Source: Zerene cesonia
Lineage: Eukaryota; Arthropoda; Insecta; Lepidoptera; Pieridae
Assembly: GCF_012273895.1 (NCBI RefSeq)
Contig: NW_024045134.1
Location: 62,001-126,000, forward strand
Direction of reading: 5' to 3'
Length of the DNA stretch: 64,000 bases
Shown here piece after piece: positions 24,677-36,700 of this stretch. The notes under the pieces were generated by a model, which was given only the letters and a program-made list of their open reading frames with translations, did no database searches and was not told the origin of the DNA. Made by a program: the position numbers and the translations under genes. The first letter of the stretch is position 1, and every line of letters begins with the position of its first letter.

Positions 24677-27600
24677 TTAATCGCTTCCGCTTCCGCTTCC
24701 ACTTTCATCGCCAGATCCTGACGACGCTTCCGCTTCTGACGAGGAAGCCTTAGCCTTTTCTTTCTTTGAATCTTTCTTCTGAAATAAAAAAAGGTATGAA
24801 ATCCTAATTTTAAATTCTCTTTTGGACTGTTTTGTCGAAATTCACTTTAAACTAAATTTTGTAACATGTTGCATGATGATAGACGTAATAAGAGTAATAT
24901 TTATGAATATTAGTAAAATGTAATAAAATTGCAAACATATTAGAAGAATCATTTTACTAAACGCTTTTATTATAATAACTTAGTGATTATAATATTAGTA
25001 TCTACGTACATATTTAACATGAAACTAATTAATAGTTTTGTATCCTAGAATCTACATGATGTAACATGTTTATCAATAATAATTTTTTAATGATTAAATT
25101 ATTTTACAAGAAATTCTATTAATTAGGAAATAGATTAACAATTTTAAGATGAGTTCTCAGTAACCCAGAGTATGTTAAAAATGTATATATTCTATTGCTA
25201 TTACATATTCTACAATAACGCACCTCTTTGCTTTCCTTTTTCTTATCGCTACCCGAGTCGGAGGAACTGTCATCATCCTCAATATATTCCTTACTGGTGA
25301 ACTTCTGCGTACCGGATCCAGCACTCGCGGCCTTACTGGGCTTCTTACTGGCCGGTGCTTTACTCTTCTTCTCCGCTTGTTTCTTCTCTTTCTCCGCTTG
25401 CTTCTTCTTCTGTTTGAACTCATCAGCTGCGCCGCTATCTTTGTACTTTTTCATTGCTTGATTATATTCCTCTTTAGATTTATTTGCTTTCTCTTCCCAT
25501 TCCTGTAAGTAAATTATAATGGTTTAAAATATTTATCATGTAAAATATGTGAATACTTGATATGGAATAGCTGTATTCTTAAGTAACTTTACATATTCAA
25601 TTTGTATACATAATTATAGCTTGGTTTAAAATAATTTTTCATTGATTTCATGAATTGATACAAAATGTTACAAACTTGAAAACTTTTATAAGGTGTAATT
25701 TCGAAGATCTTTATCCATTACACATGAATATGTCATGTGAAAACATTTTTGTGGTTACTTGAAAAAAAAATATAGCATATTATTATTATTACATACACAT
25801 AACACATAATACCCTATATAATCATTAGCTTTAAGCATGAGCTGAGCAACTGTCCATGTAGCCGAAATTTAAAAAATCTTTATTTTCTCACACACCATTC
25901 ACAGTTCTAGACTTAAACATTTACTCTATAACACTCACAGATTTATCCTTCAAATCGCGCCACAGTTCGCCGCCCCTCTTCGCGATCTCCGTGACCTTAA
26001 TGCCGGGGTTCTCGTCGATGATCTTCTTCCTGTTCTCGTTGAGCCACAGCATGAACGCGGTGGACGGCCGCTTCGGTGCGTTCGCGTCCTTCTCGCGCTT
26101 CTTCGACTTCTCTTTGCGCTTGCGCGGCGCTTCCGACTGGAAATGTCGATTAATAAAAAAATACCGTCATATATTACATATAGTCATGGTCCTTATTAAT
26201 GGTTTATTGAAGTGCACATTAGACAGACTTTATAAAGAGCTAACACTGTGTTATAGTCTGTAACTTCCTGATACAGTTCATTATCTGCGGTTAATTTAAG
26301 AAAATTGTTACAGAGATAAAAACGAATAATTCTCTAATAAGAAAAAAACCCTATTCTAATGAAATTAGGTTTAAAGAGTAGTTTGCTGCAAATATAAATA
26401 AATTTTAATTAAATAGCGATCAATCTTACTATTGTGATGGTCTTTTTAGGTTTCTTTTCTTTCTTCTTCTCCTTCTTGCTACCCTTTGAAGCGTCCGAGG
26501 CGTCCGACTCTTCGGAAGATGATGGATTTGTGTCATATCTAAAAAATATTTAGTATGTCAAGATTTGAAAAGAAAAAGTTAATAAAAAGTACAGAACACA
26601 TTGTTTTCTGTATATGTTACTACACAAACCAGTTCAGTACTAAATATGCATAACACGAAATCTATGCTTAATTAATATGTCACAATACACACAAACCATT
26701 TTATATGACATTACAATTTGTCCAACTATATCTACTACTAATCTATGCGCATAAAACTCATTTGCTCTCACATCTCAACAATGTTCCTTTTCTAAATATT
26801 TTTAACTCATACAATTCTCTCTGTACCCCAAGATTTGTATCAACACATTTCTAAATGCATTCCTCTATATGAACATAACTCTCCACAGCACACACTCCTA
26901 CACTCACTCACTGACTTCTCAGCCACATCGCTCTTCTTATCCCTGTTGGGGAAGGAAGCTCATGCAAGACCCATTTAACTTCTAACTTCCCACTTCCATT
27001 TTCAAACAATTGGTCGCACTATATTCACATCATTCAACGCATATTCCAAATGCAGTGCACATATGAGGAAAGCCACTAACTCCTCCGCGACGTCGCTCTC
27101 CTTGGCCTTGTCCGGGTTGAAGTCCTCGTCGGTGCTCTCGTCGGAGCCGTCGCTGTCGTCCCGCTCCTGCGCCTCCGCCTTGACGCGCGCGAGGTACGCG
27201 TCCGGCTCCTTCTCCGTGTCCGAGTCGCCGAAGTCGTCGTCGTATAGCGCCTTGTCCTGGAATTTTACACCAATTGTTTTATTATGATGGCTTTATTTTC
27301 TTTGTAAACTTCACCTGTATGTTTGTATGTAACTGACTTCATTAGAAACAATTTTGCTCCACTTTAAATCAAGAGCTTTAATATAGACTTTGTACACTTA
27401 TCAAGGATCGGTGACAATACAATCATTTTATTTATCTTATTATGCCAATTAGGACAACCAGAATTAAATAATTTCTTTGCATATACTCTATATAAGAGCT
27501 TATTAGATAATTTAGTTGATTCTATCATCAAAGCTGGTTTTAGTTTCTTTAACAGCATTTATTATTTAATTCATTTATTTAACGTTATATCGGTTTCGGC

Positions 27601-30600
27601 CGGCTCGCGATTTTATGACATGATTTTTGTGTTTGGAGATAGGCGACTAGTGGGTTAGTTACATGAGATTGTAGCTATTTCCTATGCAACAAAAATTTTA
27701 TATTAAGCTACCACAATATTACTTATGTTTTAATAGCTGTTACACTAAAATGTAAAAATTGAGAAACACTGAAATATATAATAGCATTTGTTCAATTTTC
27801 ATTTGTTTAAAATATGTAAAAATGTTAACTATAATATTTGTGAAGCATTCATCAAAATACACATATCTTGAGGTTAAAAATAAAACAATTGTAAAATCAT
27901 ACTCACATTCTTGCCAGTGTTCTTTACATGGAGTTTCTTTGACGTGATGTAATCAAACAATTTGTCGTATTCCCCTTTCTCAATACTGCTGAATGTGTGG
28001 ACACTGCCTTGCTTTAATTCTATTTCAAAGTCAAAAGATCTGTAAAGTAGAAATAATAAGAATATATAGTTGTAATTTCAATGCTATAAAATATCTCGTT
28101 TGTTGTCCTTCACATTTCATATTGTCATAGTTAAAAATTTTATAATTCATTTAAAAATTACAAAACACCACACCATACATTACAAAAGCTTATGGACCCC
28201 CACAAACCTATTCATTATGTTATTATTGAATAGCAGGCAACAAGAAAATTTTCTAATTGAAAATATTACTAATCTCTACTTATTAATATACAATTTTATA
28301 TAAACTTACTTGGTCGACGAAGCACCACCTCTAGCAAAATTGACGGATGCAATTTCCTCAAATCGGATGTGAACTGGTGGTTTGTGGACGTAGATAAAGC
28401 CTTTTTCAAGTGGGTACAGGTAACCAGCTGCAGCTTTGTACGAACATGCGATTGCTGGCGTCTTGTGATGACTGTAAAGTATAATACAACGTTATTTTAG
28501 AAAATATCATCCATATGTCACTGTAAAAACTAAAATTGATATTAGTTTACAATTCATCTTACTTTTTATCAATATAACACAAGCGTACACGTCGCTTAGA
28601 CTCATTGGGACATGTAGAAAGAGTTAGCGATCTAGTTTCGACTCACGAGATATAAGGATACATGCATCTTTATATCTCCTTATGTTTGTGCATGGAAATG
28701 TTTGAATTGCAAAGAACAGAACCAAAACGCAAGTCAATATGAACGCGTATCTATATATATACTGCTTAATTAAAAGCATTATTTTTCGATGAATTGTATT
28801 ATTATGTCGTCAATTCGGATTTCGAAATTGTGAAATTTTCAATTGTAATCAGGGATTTAAAACAAATTAATGATCAGAATGGGTCATAAGCAGATAAAAA
28901 ACCCAAAAAAAAACAATTGAATGGGGAATACCTTTTTAGAAGTCGGTTGAAAATCAATAGAATTAATAACACGATCTTACCCTAAGAAGTCTCCGGGTCC
29001 TGTCACGCGTCTATTTATGATAACCTTCATGATTTTCGCAAGGACCTCGTATGTAGGTCCAGAAAGCTCTTTAGTTATTTTTCCTTCATACTTCTCTGTT
29101 AACTCCTCTCTGAAATATCAATATATTATAAACATTTGAATGCATTTTCAATATCGTTTATATTAATTATAATGATAATGTTTTCAGCTGGAGGTATTTT
29201 TACACCATTTTACAGTGGTTCTTAAACGTCGCGATTTATTATAAACAGTTATTTTCGTATTGCACTGAATTTTTTTGGGTGTATATACGTAACGCACGGG
29301 AGCATTGTTAGAATACAAAGTTTGTTTCTATTGACAATCCCCCTTGTGAAAAAAAACCCCTTGAATGTAAAATAAATACAATTTAAATATACATTATAAC
29401 ATTTTAAACTATTATTATCGCAGTTCGATATTATATTCTATTTATCAGTTTCCGATCGCAAAATAATACCGCAGACCTACGAACTGTCCCTCTTTCCCCT
29501 GGAATCTCCAATATACTTTATTGTTGGGAATTCCTTATTAATTATGAGAATGTTAAAGTCACCATTATAATTATTATTACTTTATTAACATTATTCTAAC
29601 AAAATAATAAAAATAACTCACTCAGTAAACGGCAATTCCAGGCTTGTTTCTTCTTCAATCCCAAACAACAGCACCAAATAATGATATCTCGTTTGACCCT
29701 GTTTTATAGGTGGGTCCAAGGATACCACAAAGAACATTTGTCGTGTATCCTTGTGAGGCAACAGGAACAATCGTAGAACGGTGGACATTGGTATCTTGTA
29801 GTCGAAAGTTTTACCGTGAAGTTGGAAGAATGTTTGGAACACTTTGATGTCGTAGCGACCACTGTAACATGGATACAAAATATTAATATTTGTATATAAA
29901 ATAGGATGAAAAATCTAATAAGTTTATGATCATGATAGTCTTTAATTTTTTTGCTTTATAGCATTGAAATGCTTTATAAATGAGAAATTTTGAAAGAATA
30001 GAAAAAAATTTTTCCTGCCTCGTGATCAAATTTTTTCTATTCTTTCAAAATTTCTCATGATAGTCTTGCAAGATTGTCACAATAAATTACAGTGTAGAAT
30101 CTTTATGACGACTTTAGAGAGAATAAATATATATTAACTATGCCTGCTGAGTTTTGCTATTGCAATATATGTTTGAACATTTTAGAGCCTCATGTGCATG
30201 TCTCGAGATAGGCAATATGGATAATGTAAACCACGAATAACAGTACATTCCAGTATACAGTACTGTACATGTTATGTTAAAACTAATAACAAAAGCGAAA
30301 TTACTGTTTATGATCTCAGATTTTTCTTAGAAATTTATTTCGGCGCCACAAGACATTAATTTTATAAGCTGATTATAAAAACACCAAGTCTGTTTTTGAT
30401 GTCGAAATATAAACACTATTCAAAATAAATAATTGCTCTTATGTTATAAAGAATGCATAATATTCATACCGAGGCGTAAGGCACTGCAACTCCCTGAAGA
30501 TAGCAATTGCATCACCAGACACAGAGATAACACTGGCCTTGTTCATCACTTGCTGATGGAATGCTTCTACAGCATCCATATCGCCTGCTAATTCATTTGT

Positions 30601-32372
30601 CGGAATGTGGAATCGCATCTCCATCAACGATACTGGCGTGTCGTCATTCTGAAAGAATAAAACATTATACAGATAAATCATCTTCTAAATACATCAAATG
30701 AAGTAAACAGCTAATATTCGCACCAACGTCGCTCGGGTTGACCCAGCAGACAATAAGCGAGATAAAGCGGAGTGTCGATCTGGTCAACTGCATGCTTTGT
30801 TTCATCATTTTAGAATGTAAGTACAATAAACTTTTTCTTTTCAATGAAATGTGATGTTTCCCAAAGAGAATAACCCTTGTGTGCAATTTAAGTCTTAAAA
30901 AAAGATTCCAATCTATAAAAATACTCAAAACTTTATATAAATTATTGATTTAATGGTAAAAAAGATAACATGAAATCATATACCTGATGAAATTCCAGAG
31001 TAACTTCATTCTTTCCAGTATTACACTGTGACACATAATGTAAAGGTATTTCAAAGGCTGTGTTTGTACCAACATTGTAACTGAGCACTGCTCCATTAAA
31101 CTTTGCCGTCCCCCAATTCCAACCTTTAAGTGACAATTCCTTTTCTAGCATATCCTTGTTGTAACTTGATTTAAAGAACTTTGCGACTTTCTCTTGTTCC
31201 TATAAGATGATTTCCAATAAGCATATTTAATTGCATCATAAAATCAATAAATTCAATTTACAACAGCATATTTTTTAAATTTATTTTGTAAAGAGAATAG
31301 AAAAAATATGTGAATGTTCATAAAAAAAAAGCTTTCTTTACTTTCGCATTTACAATATTAGTATGGATTATTCAGCCTTCTCTCACAAATCATATTCCTC
31401 TAATACAAACAATGAATAGTAAAACAGTTTCATAAAACTTACATATGGTACAGTTAAAACCTGTTTACAATTACATCACATTTTCCTAGTTAGGATTAAT
31501 TGTAACATAAGATGTAACTAAATTCCTTTGTTACAACTACTTCTAACTAGGGAAGACACAATAAGAATGGGAATATAAAATATTTTCTATATATAATTGT
31601 CTTTTACATTATGACTTCATACCTTTTTTATATGGATTGTGTTTATCATAATAATCTATACTCTATACAAACTACATGAAAATAGTTTTTAATGCAACTA
31701 ATGTTTAGAAAGAAGCAAAGGAACATGCATGTTTGGTTTGTTGTAAATCAACCCCACAAAGCTGCGGTAAGTCAGCATTTCCCACTTAAAGGAATCAATA
31801 AAATCTCAAAACTAGTTATAACTAGGTAAAACTCGTCTAAATGAAGAAAAAGTTAAAACTGTAATACATAAATTATCTAAACAAACATGTGGTAAACTCC
31901 TGAGAGTTTGTCCATTAATTATTGACTTTAGTATATACATTATAATGTAATAGGCAATAATTACCCCTTCTTTAAAACCACCATATCTGTGCAGTGTTCC
32001 ATTCTTAAGAAAGACCCGAAGACCCCATGATCCTATAAACTTTTGAAAGTTTACAAGCTCAATATCATTGGCAGAGATTTGTTCCACTTTTCCTGTTTTG
32101 CTGTTTTTAAATATAATACTTTGATCAGTCATCTTTAGTCGCCCAGGAACCTTAAAAAATTTAGTTTATCATAGCTTAGTGACATTTAAAAAGATCGAAG
32201 AAATAATATAAATTTAATACATATGACATACAATACTACTTATGAATTAAATATTTTTTTATCATTTCATATTTTGATATAGTATAGCAACAAGCTTTAG
32301 AACACAAGCATGTGAACTTACCATGTTGCCTTTGATTTCGGCAGAAACATCGTTATATTCTAGAAATTCCAT
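24677..32372 (-). CDS. Ssrp: SSRP1, HMG-box subunit of the FACT histone chaperone
   Basis: FACT (SPT16-SSRP1) reorganises nucleosomes during transcription and replication by binding H2A-H2B and H3-H4. Thirteen coding exons, all phase-consistent: 32322-32372 (ATG), 31965-32150, 30984-31199, 30470-30648, 29622-29861, 28981-29109, 28310-28471, 27907-28039, 27081-27256, 26430-26538, 25939-26136, 25224-25502, 24677-24778 (TAA). Total 719 aa, near the 723 of Drosophila Ssrp. Order: N-terminal dimerisation/PH region; the middle PH domains (GKTFDYKIPMSTVLRLFLLP, DPPIKQGQTRYHYL, FIYVHKPPVHIRFEEI) to about residue 432; acidic Asp/Glu/Ser region 433-527; HMG box about 547-615 (APKRPSTAFMLWLNENRK); basic Lys-rich stretch; acidic Ser/Gly tail. 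Exons 9 and 11 are very GC-rich, unlike their neighbours. Divergent from HIP1, 1.3 kb away. Confidence 0.95.
29930..30067. repeat. Foldback insertion in an SSRP1 intron, flanked by 13-bp direct repeats
   Basis: Arms at about 29980-30010 and 30028-30058 are reverse complements over ~31 bases with one A/T indel, around a ~17-base loop. The direct repeat TCATGATAGTCTT lies at 29930-29942 and again at 30055-30067. It sits between coding exons 4 and 5. It could be a foldback element with target-site duplication, or a templated inverted insertion during break repair. Confidence 0.75.
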
Positions 32373-33703
32373 ACTAGCCTTCCTTACTTAGGCTCTGCCA
32401 AGTTTCTTAAAGTAAAAATAATAATCAATTTCCTTATCAAATTATTTGTATTTTAATATAAACAAAATAAAAAATTTAAATAAGTTGCACAAAAGCATCA
32501 ATCGCCGAACAACCTTACTGAATAAACTTGACACATGTGACATGACAATTAAAAACAACAAAACGGCGCGCGCTAACACCACAAAAAAGGAAATTACCTA
32601 AGGCACAGAATAAGTAAGCTGTGTCATAGATTAAAAACTAGAAATAACTACACGACGCGACGTTATGCGACGTGACTTACTATCGGCAGCGATTTCAGGC
32701 AGATTTTGGAAGTCACGTATTTCTAAAAGAATACTCAGAAGACTTTCATTATATACATAACTTATGAAAACCTGTAAAGCGAAATTTTGAACAATAAGGA
32801 TATTCTCATCAACGTATGTATGAATTGCCTATATAACAATATAGGCAGATTAGCTGTTACAATTAACGATAAAAATATCTGATAATGATCTCAATAATAA
32901 TAAGTGGGTACACTATGTTGACTCCCCACCCTGGCCCAATGGATGAAGTCAGCGTTCCAACGTTAGTTCGAAAAGGCCAAATCCCATCCCAATCGGTTGG
33001 TGACATAAGTCATATCGTACCATCCACAACCCGATCCTGACTCCGACGACGAAATAACTAAAGTCAATGCGCTATAAAGAGTTTTGGTGTTGCCTATCGC
33101 GTGTCGTACATTAATTCTAAACATACAAGGGATATTACGCCAAGACGCGACGTGTTCCATCACATCGCATCAAGATTAGTGCAGTCTAATTTTTAACCAT
33201 AAAATAAAATGGAAAGTTCTTATATTAAGCAGGTACAAGCTCTAATGATTTTTACACATTTTAAAATCTTCGTGTCGTATCATATCATAAGATAAACTAC
33301 AATAAACTGCTATAGCCTTCTTTGCATAATTAGGCGTATGACGATATTTTCAGGATTGTTTGTAAGTCTATGAATGGGCTTCTTTATTCTTTTATCTGTT
33401 GTTACATATATTGTTATTTCAACATTGACAAATAACGTCACTATTTGTCATTGTCATTGACACTTGACAATTGACAACAGTTTTTCGGTGGTTGTGTTTG
33501 TGGAATGTTGTGTTGTTATATATTTTGAATAGAAAATTTCGCGAAATTGTTTTTTTTTTCAAAAGTAAAAAAAAAATAATCGTATTTTGGTGTGAAGTCG
33601 CGGTTAATAAATTGTAGAATATAGTTGTGCAAAATTTGCTTCGTCAGAAAAATCGAGTCCATCCTTCATAATTTTGTTGTCGTCCTTTACATGTGCAAAT
33701 CCT
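32373..33703. promoter_or_regulatory. Divergent promoter region between SSRP1 and HIP1
   Basis: The 1.3 kb between the two start codons must hold both promoters and 5' UTRs. I see no clear TATA box. A cluster of overlapping TGACA/TTGACA-like words (about 33425-33480, 'cattgtcattgacacttgac') lies ~230 bases before the HIP1 start. No coding exon is supported. Confidence 0.4.
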
Positions 33704-33762
33704 ATGGCGTCATTATCGTTACCAAAAGTACTTCAATTGAAGAAAAACAGCTTGGATGCTGA
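33691..33762 (+). other. Overlapping upstream ORF at the HIP1 start
   Basis: An ATG 13 bases before the HIP1 ATG opens a 23-codon frame in a different phase. It ends at TGA 33760-33762, inside HIP1 exon 1. Neither ATG has a purine at -3; the HIP1 ATG has G at +4. If the transcript starts upstream of 33691, ribosomes would meet this start first. Confidence 0.5.
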
Positions 33763-36700
33763 ACGTGAACACTTCGAAAAGTTTCAGGTACAATTTAATT
33801 GATAATTTTTATGTTGTAGATGTGAAATAATCTCACCAAAGAATTAAATTTCAAACTTTTCATAATACAAATGCCATAGTATTTGTTGAATAGTGACTAA
33901 GTTATTTCTAAAATCCATTCGATTTAATTATTTTATATATATAATATATGCACAAATTTTTTTGTCTTTCCCTTATATTTTCGTTTATATATTACGAAAA
34001 GACTATTTTTAGGCAACACAATTGTTAAGTAATTATTCATAGATCAATAATTGTTTAGTTCATTTTAAATAAAAACAAATTCATCATAATTCACTTTAGC
34101 TTTATACAAGATTTCCTTATTACTTAAATCCAGTAAATCCTCTATTACTTAATAGATATTTGGTTCTCCTCTTTTTCAAGACTAAAAACCACTGTTGCAC
34201 AAAATCTCAACCCTCTATTCGTCAAAGTTTGATTCATATTTGTTGTAGAAATGGTGTGAAACGTGGTGGAAATGTCATAAGAAATTACCATGTTCGGTAA
34301 AACAGTACCTTATGTGTCTATCTTCCTAACTGTCTCCTTATACTAAAATAATACTGGTAATTACTCCCTTGCAACATGCAGGCTGAATGTAGGAACAAAC
34401 ACACAAACTTTTCATTCATAGCGTTAGTAAGGACTAACTTTTAAATCAAAAAAAAAAAATTGCCTCTTATTTTGAACTAAAATCCAACTCAGTAAATCCT
34501 CTTTAAGTCAAATATTTCTTTAAATAGTTAAATTTATATTTTTAGAATTATATGCCAAAGGATAAAATGAAATGCACTCCAATACTAAAACTTTGCCATC
34601 TATCTATCTGTTTGCCTAAAACATTGATAACAAGTTGAAGTTAAGCAACACTTAAAATTGTATGGGTGACAAACTTTCTCAGTTGCTTTTTAGCTTATTT
34701 ATACCGAACTTTCAGTATTGTCACTTACATTCGCACTTGGCTGATTTTGTACAAAAATACAACATGACATATTTTTATCTATCAGTAATTTTCCCATTTA
34801 TAACTCTATTGATTTTATTTATTTATATTTATAGGAATTTCTCCTGCCTCAACAAAAATTCCTTGTTTATTTATTTATTGAGGCTCATTGTTGTAGGCTT
34901 ATTTATAGATAGATACGATATGTGCAAGCAATAAATAAATCAATGACGAACAATTCACTCAAATATGACTAATTTTACATTAGGAACCTTTTTTCCCGGC
35001 GTCAACGATTCGCGATAAACAATATGCCACGTTATCGTACACTAGATAATGAGGATAGCTTGATAACATATCAACAGCAAGCGGCTAGCGGCTCGCCATA
35101 CTTCTAGATACTTTCAATCAGTATAGTTTTGAGTGTATTTTTTTAATTGGTAAGTCAATATTTTCATTGCGCCCTGAAGACTTATTATGAACTTCTCCGA
35201 AGCTTTCCTCCTAGTAGATTTTCCAATTCATTAAAAGAACTATTCAATAGTAAGAACAAAACGTCATAACTACGTAAACGCTTTGTGTGTATGTGATTGT
35301 TTGTTTTCAAGGGTAATCACACCAATATTTAACCCTGATAGATATGATTATTTCAAAAATAGGCCGTTTCTATTTATAGCTAGAATTCAACTATCATATT
35401 AAATACTTATATATTTATAATTTGGATAAACGATTATGAAAAATTATTACAATAACATTCAATACAAATAGTATAATCATATTTATAACAATAGTATAGT
35501 CTTACTCATCATTTTCATAAACCTTACACGTTTGTATATTTAAAAGTTGAAATGTGAAGCGAGAGCTGAATGGGATGCTAGCTACAGCTTTGATTGTCGG
35601 CATCCGCCTACACCGCTACAACGCGTATCTCGTTCCCGTTACGATCATATCAGAGTTGTTTACGTACGATAATATTTGAATATCTACGTGGTTTTAAAAT
35701 AAAACACTCGCATGTTTTCGAGAAAACAACTATTTGAGGGAATAAAAGCTGCTCGCTTTCTTCGATCTTGGCTTTAATGTAATTTTGATGTCGTTGGTAT
35801 ATTTATTGTATACTTATAATTACTGATCCACTTATGGGTACACAAAATAGTTTACGATCTGTGTTGGACATATCGAATGATAAAAATATTGAAAAAAGAT
35901 CATGAAAAACGATCAATCCATTTCGGAGTTTTTGTTAACAAACATTGTAACAGGAGAATTTTAAGATTCTCTCAATCTATGACTATAACATAGAGAAAAC
36001 ATGGTTAGTTATCGTTTTCAATTCACATGGCTGTTAAGAGATATCTGCAAAAGGAAAAACGTGGGAGGGAACCATGAATGGCAATGAAACCGGATTAGAG
36101 CGTGACTCTTTAATACAAGTAATGTAATAGCAATTAAATGACTGCATTTATGATTTAAATTGCAAAGTGTAGAATAACGGCGGTTTAAAACAAATGTACT
36201 ACTGTTATAAGCATTACTTACGGCTAAAATAAAATAATTTAATGGTGTCATTCTTGTTCCTATCATTATAATGCACTAGCCATCCGCTCCGGCTTCGCTC
36301 GTGGGTACATATATAGCCTATAGCCTTCCTCAATAAATGGGCTATCTAACACTGAAAGAATTTTTCAAATCGGACCAGGAGTTCCTGAGATTACTGCGTT
36401 CAAACAAACAAACTCTTCATCTTTATAATGTTAGTATAGATATATACGGTTGTATTATACCAATTGTTGGATAAAATTTTATTGTAGGGCATCTAAAACT
36501 GAAAGAATTCAAAACGGATCAGTAGTTCCTGAGATTAGCACGTTCAAACAAACAAACGAACAAACTCTTCAGCTTTATAATATATAGCTGTCCAGTTGAA
36601 TATCTGAATTATTGCGATTAGAGATATATGAATGAATGAATGAATGAATAAAACTTTATTGTACACACCAATAGGAAATATATCAAAAACACAGACTAAA

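Noticed and set aside
25175..25461. Arg-rich and Phe/Leu-rich frames opposite or beside the SSRP1 tail
   Set aside because: Shadows of the Lys-rich, low-complexity SSRP1 exon 12.
34662..34934. Hydrophobic 90-codon frame in HIP1 intron 1
   Set aside because: Phe/Ile/Leu/Tyr-rich as expected from AT-rich DNA; no splice context, no similarity I recognise.
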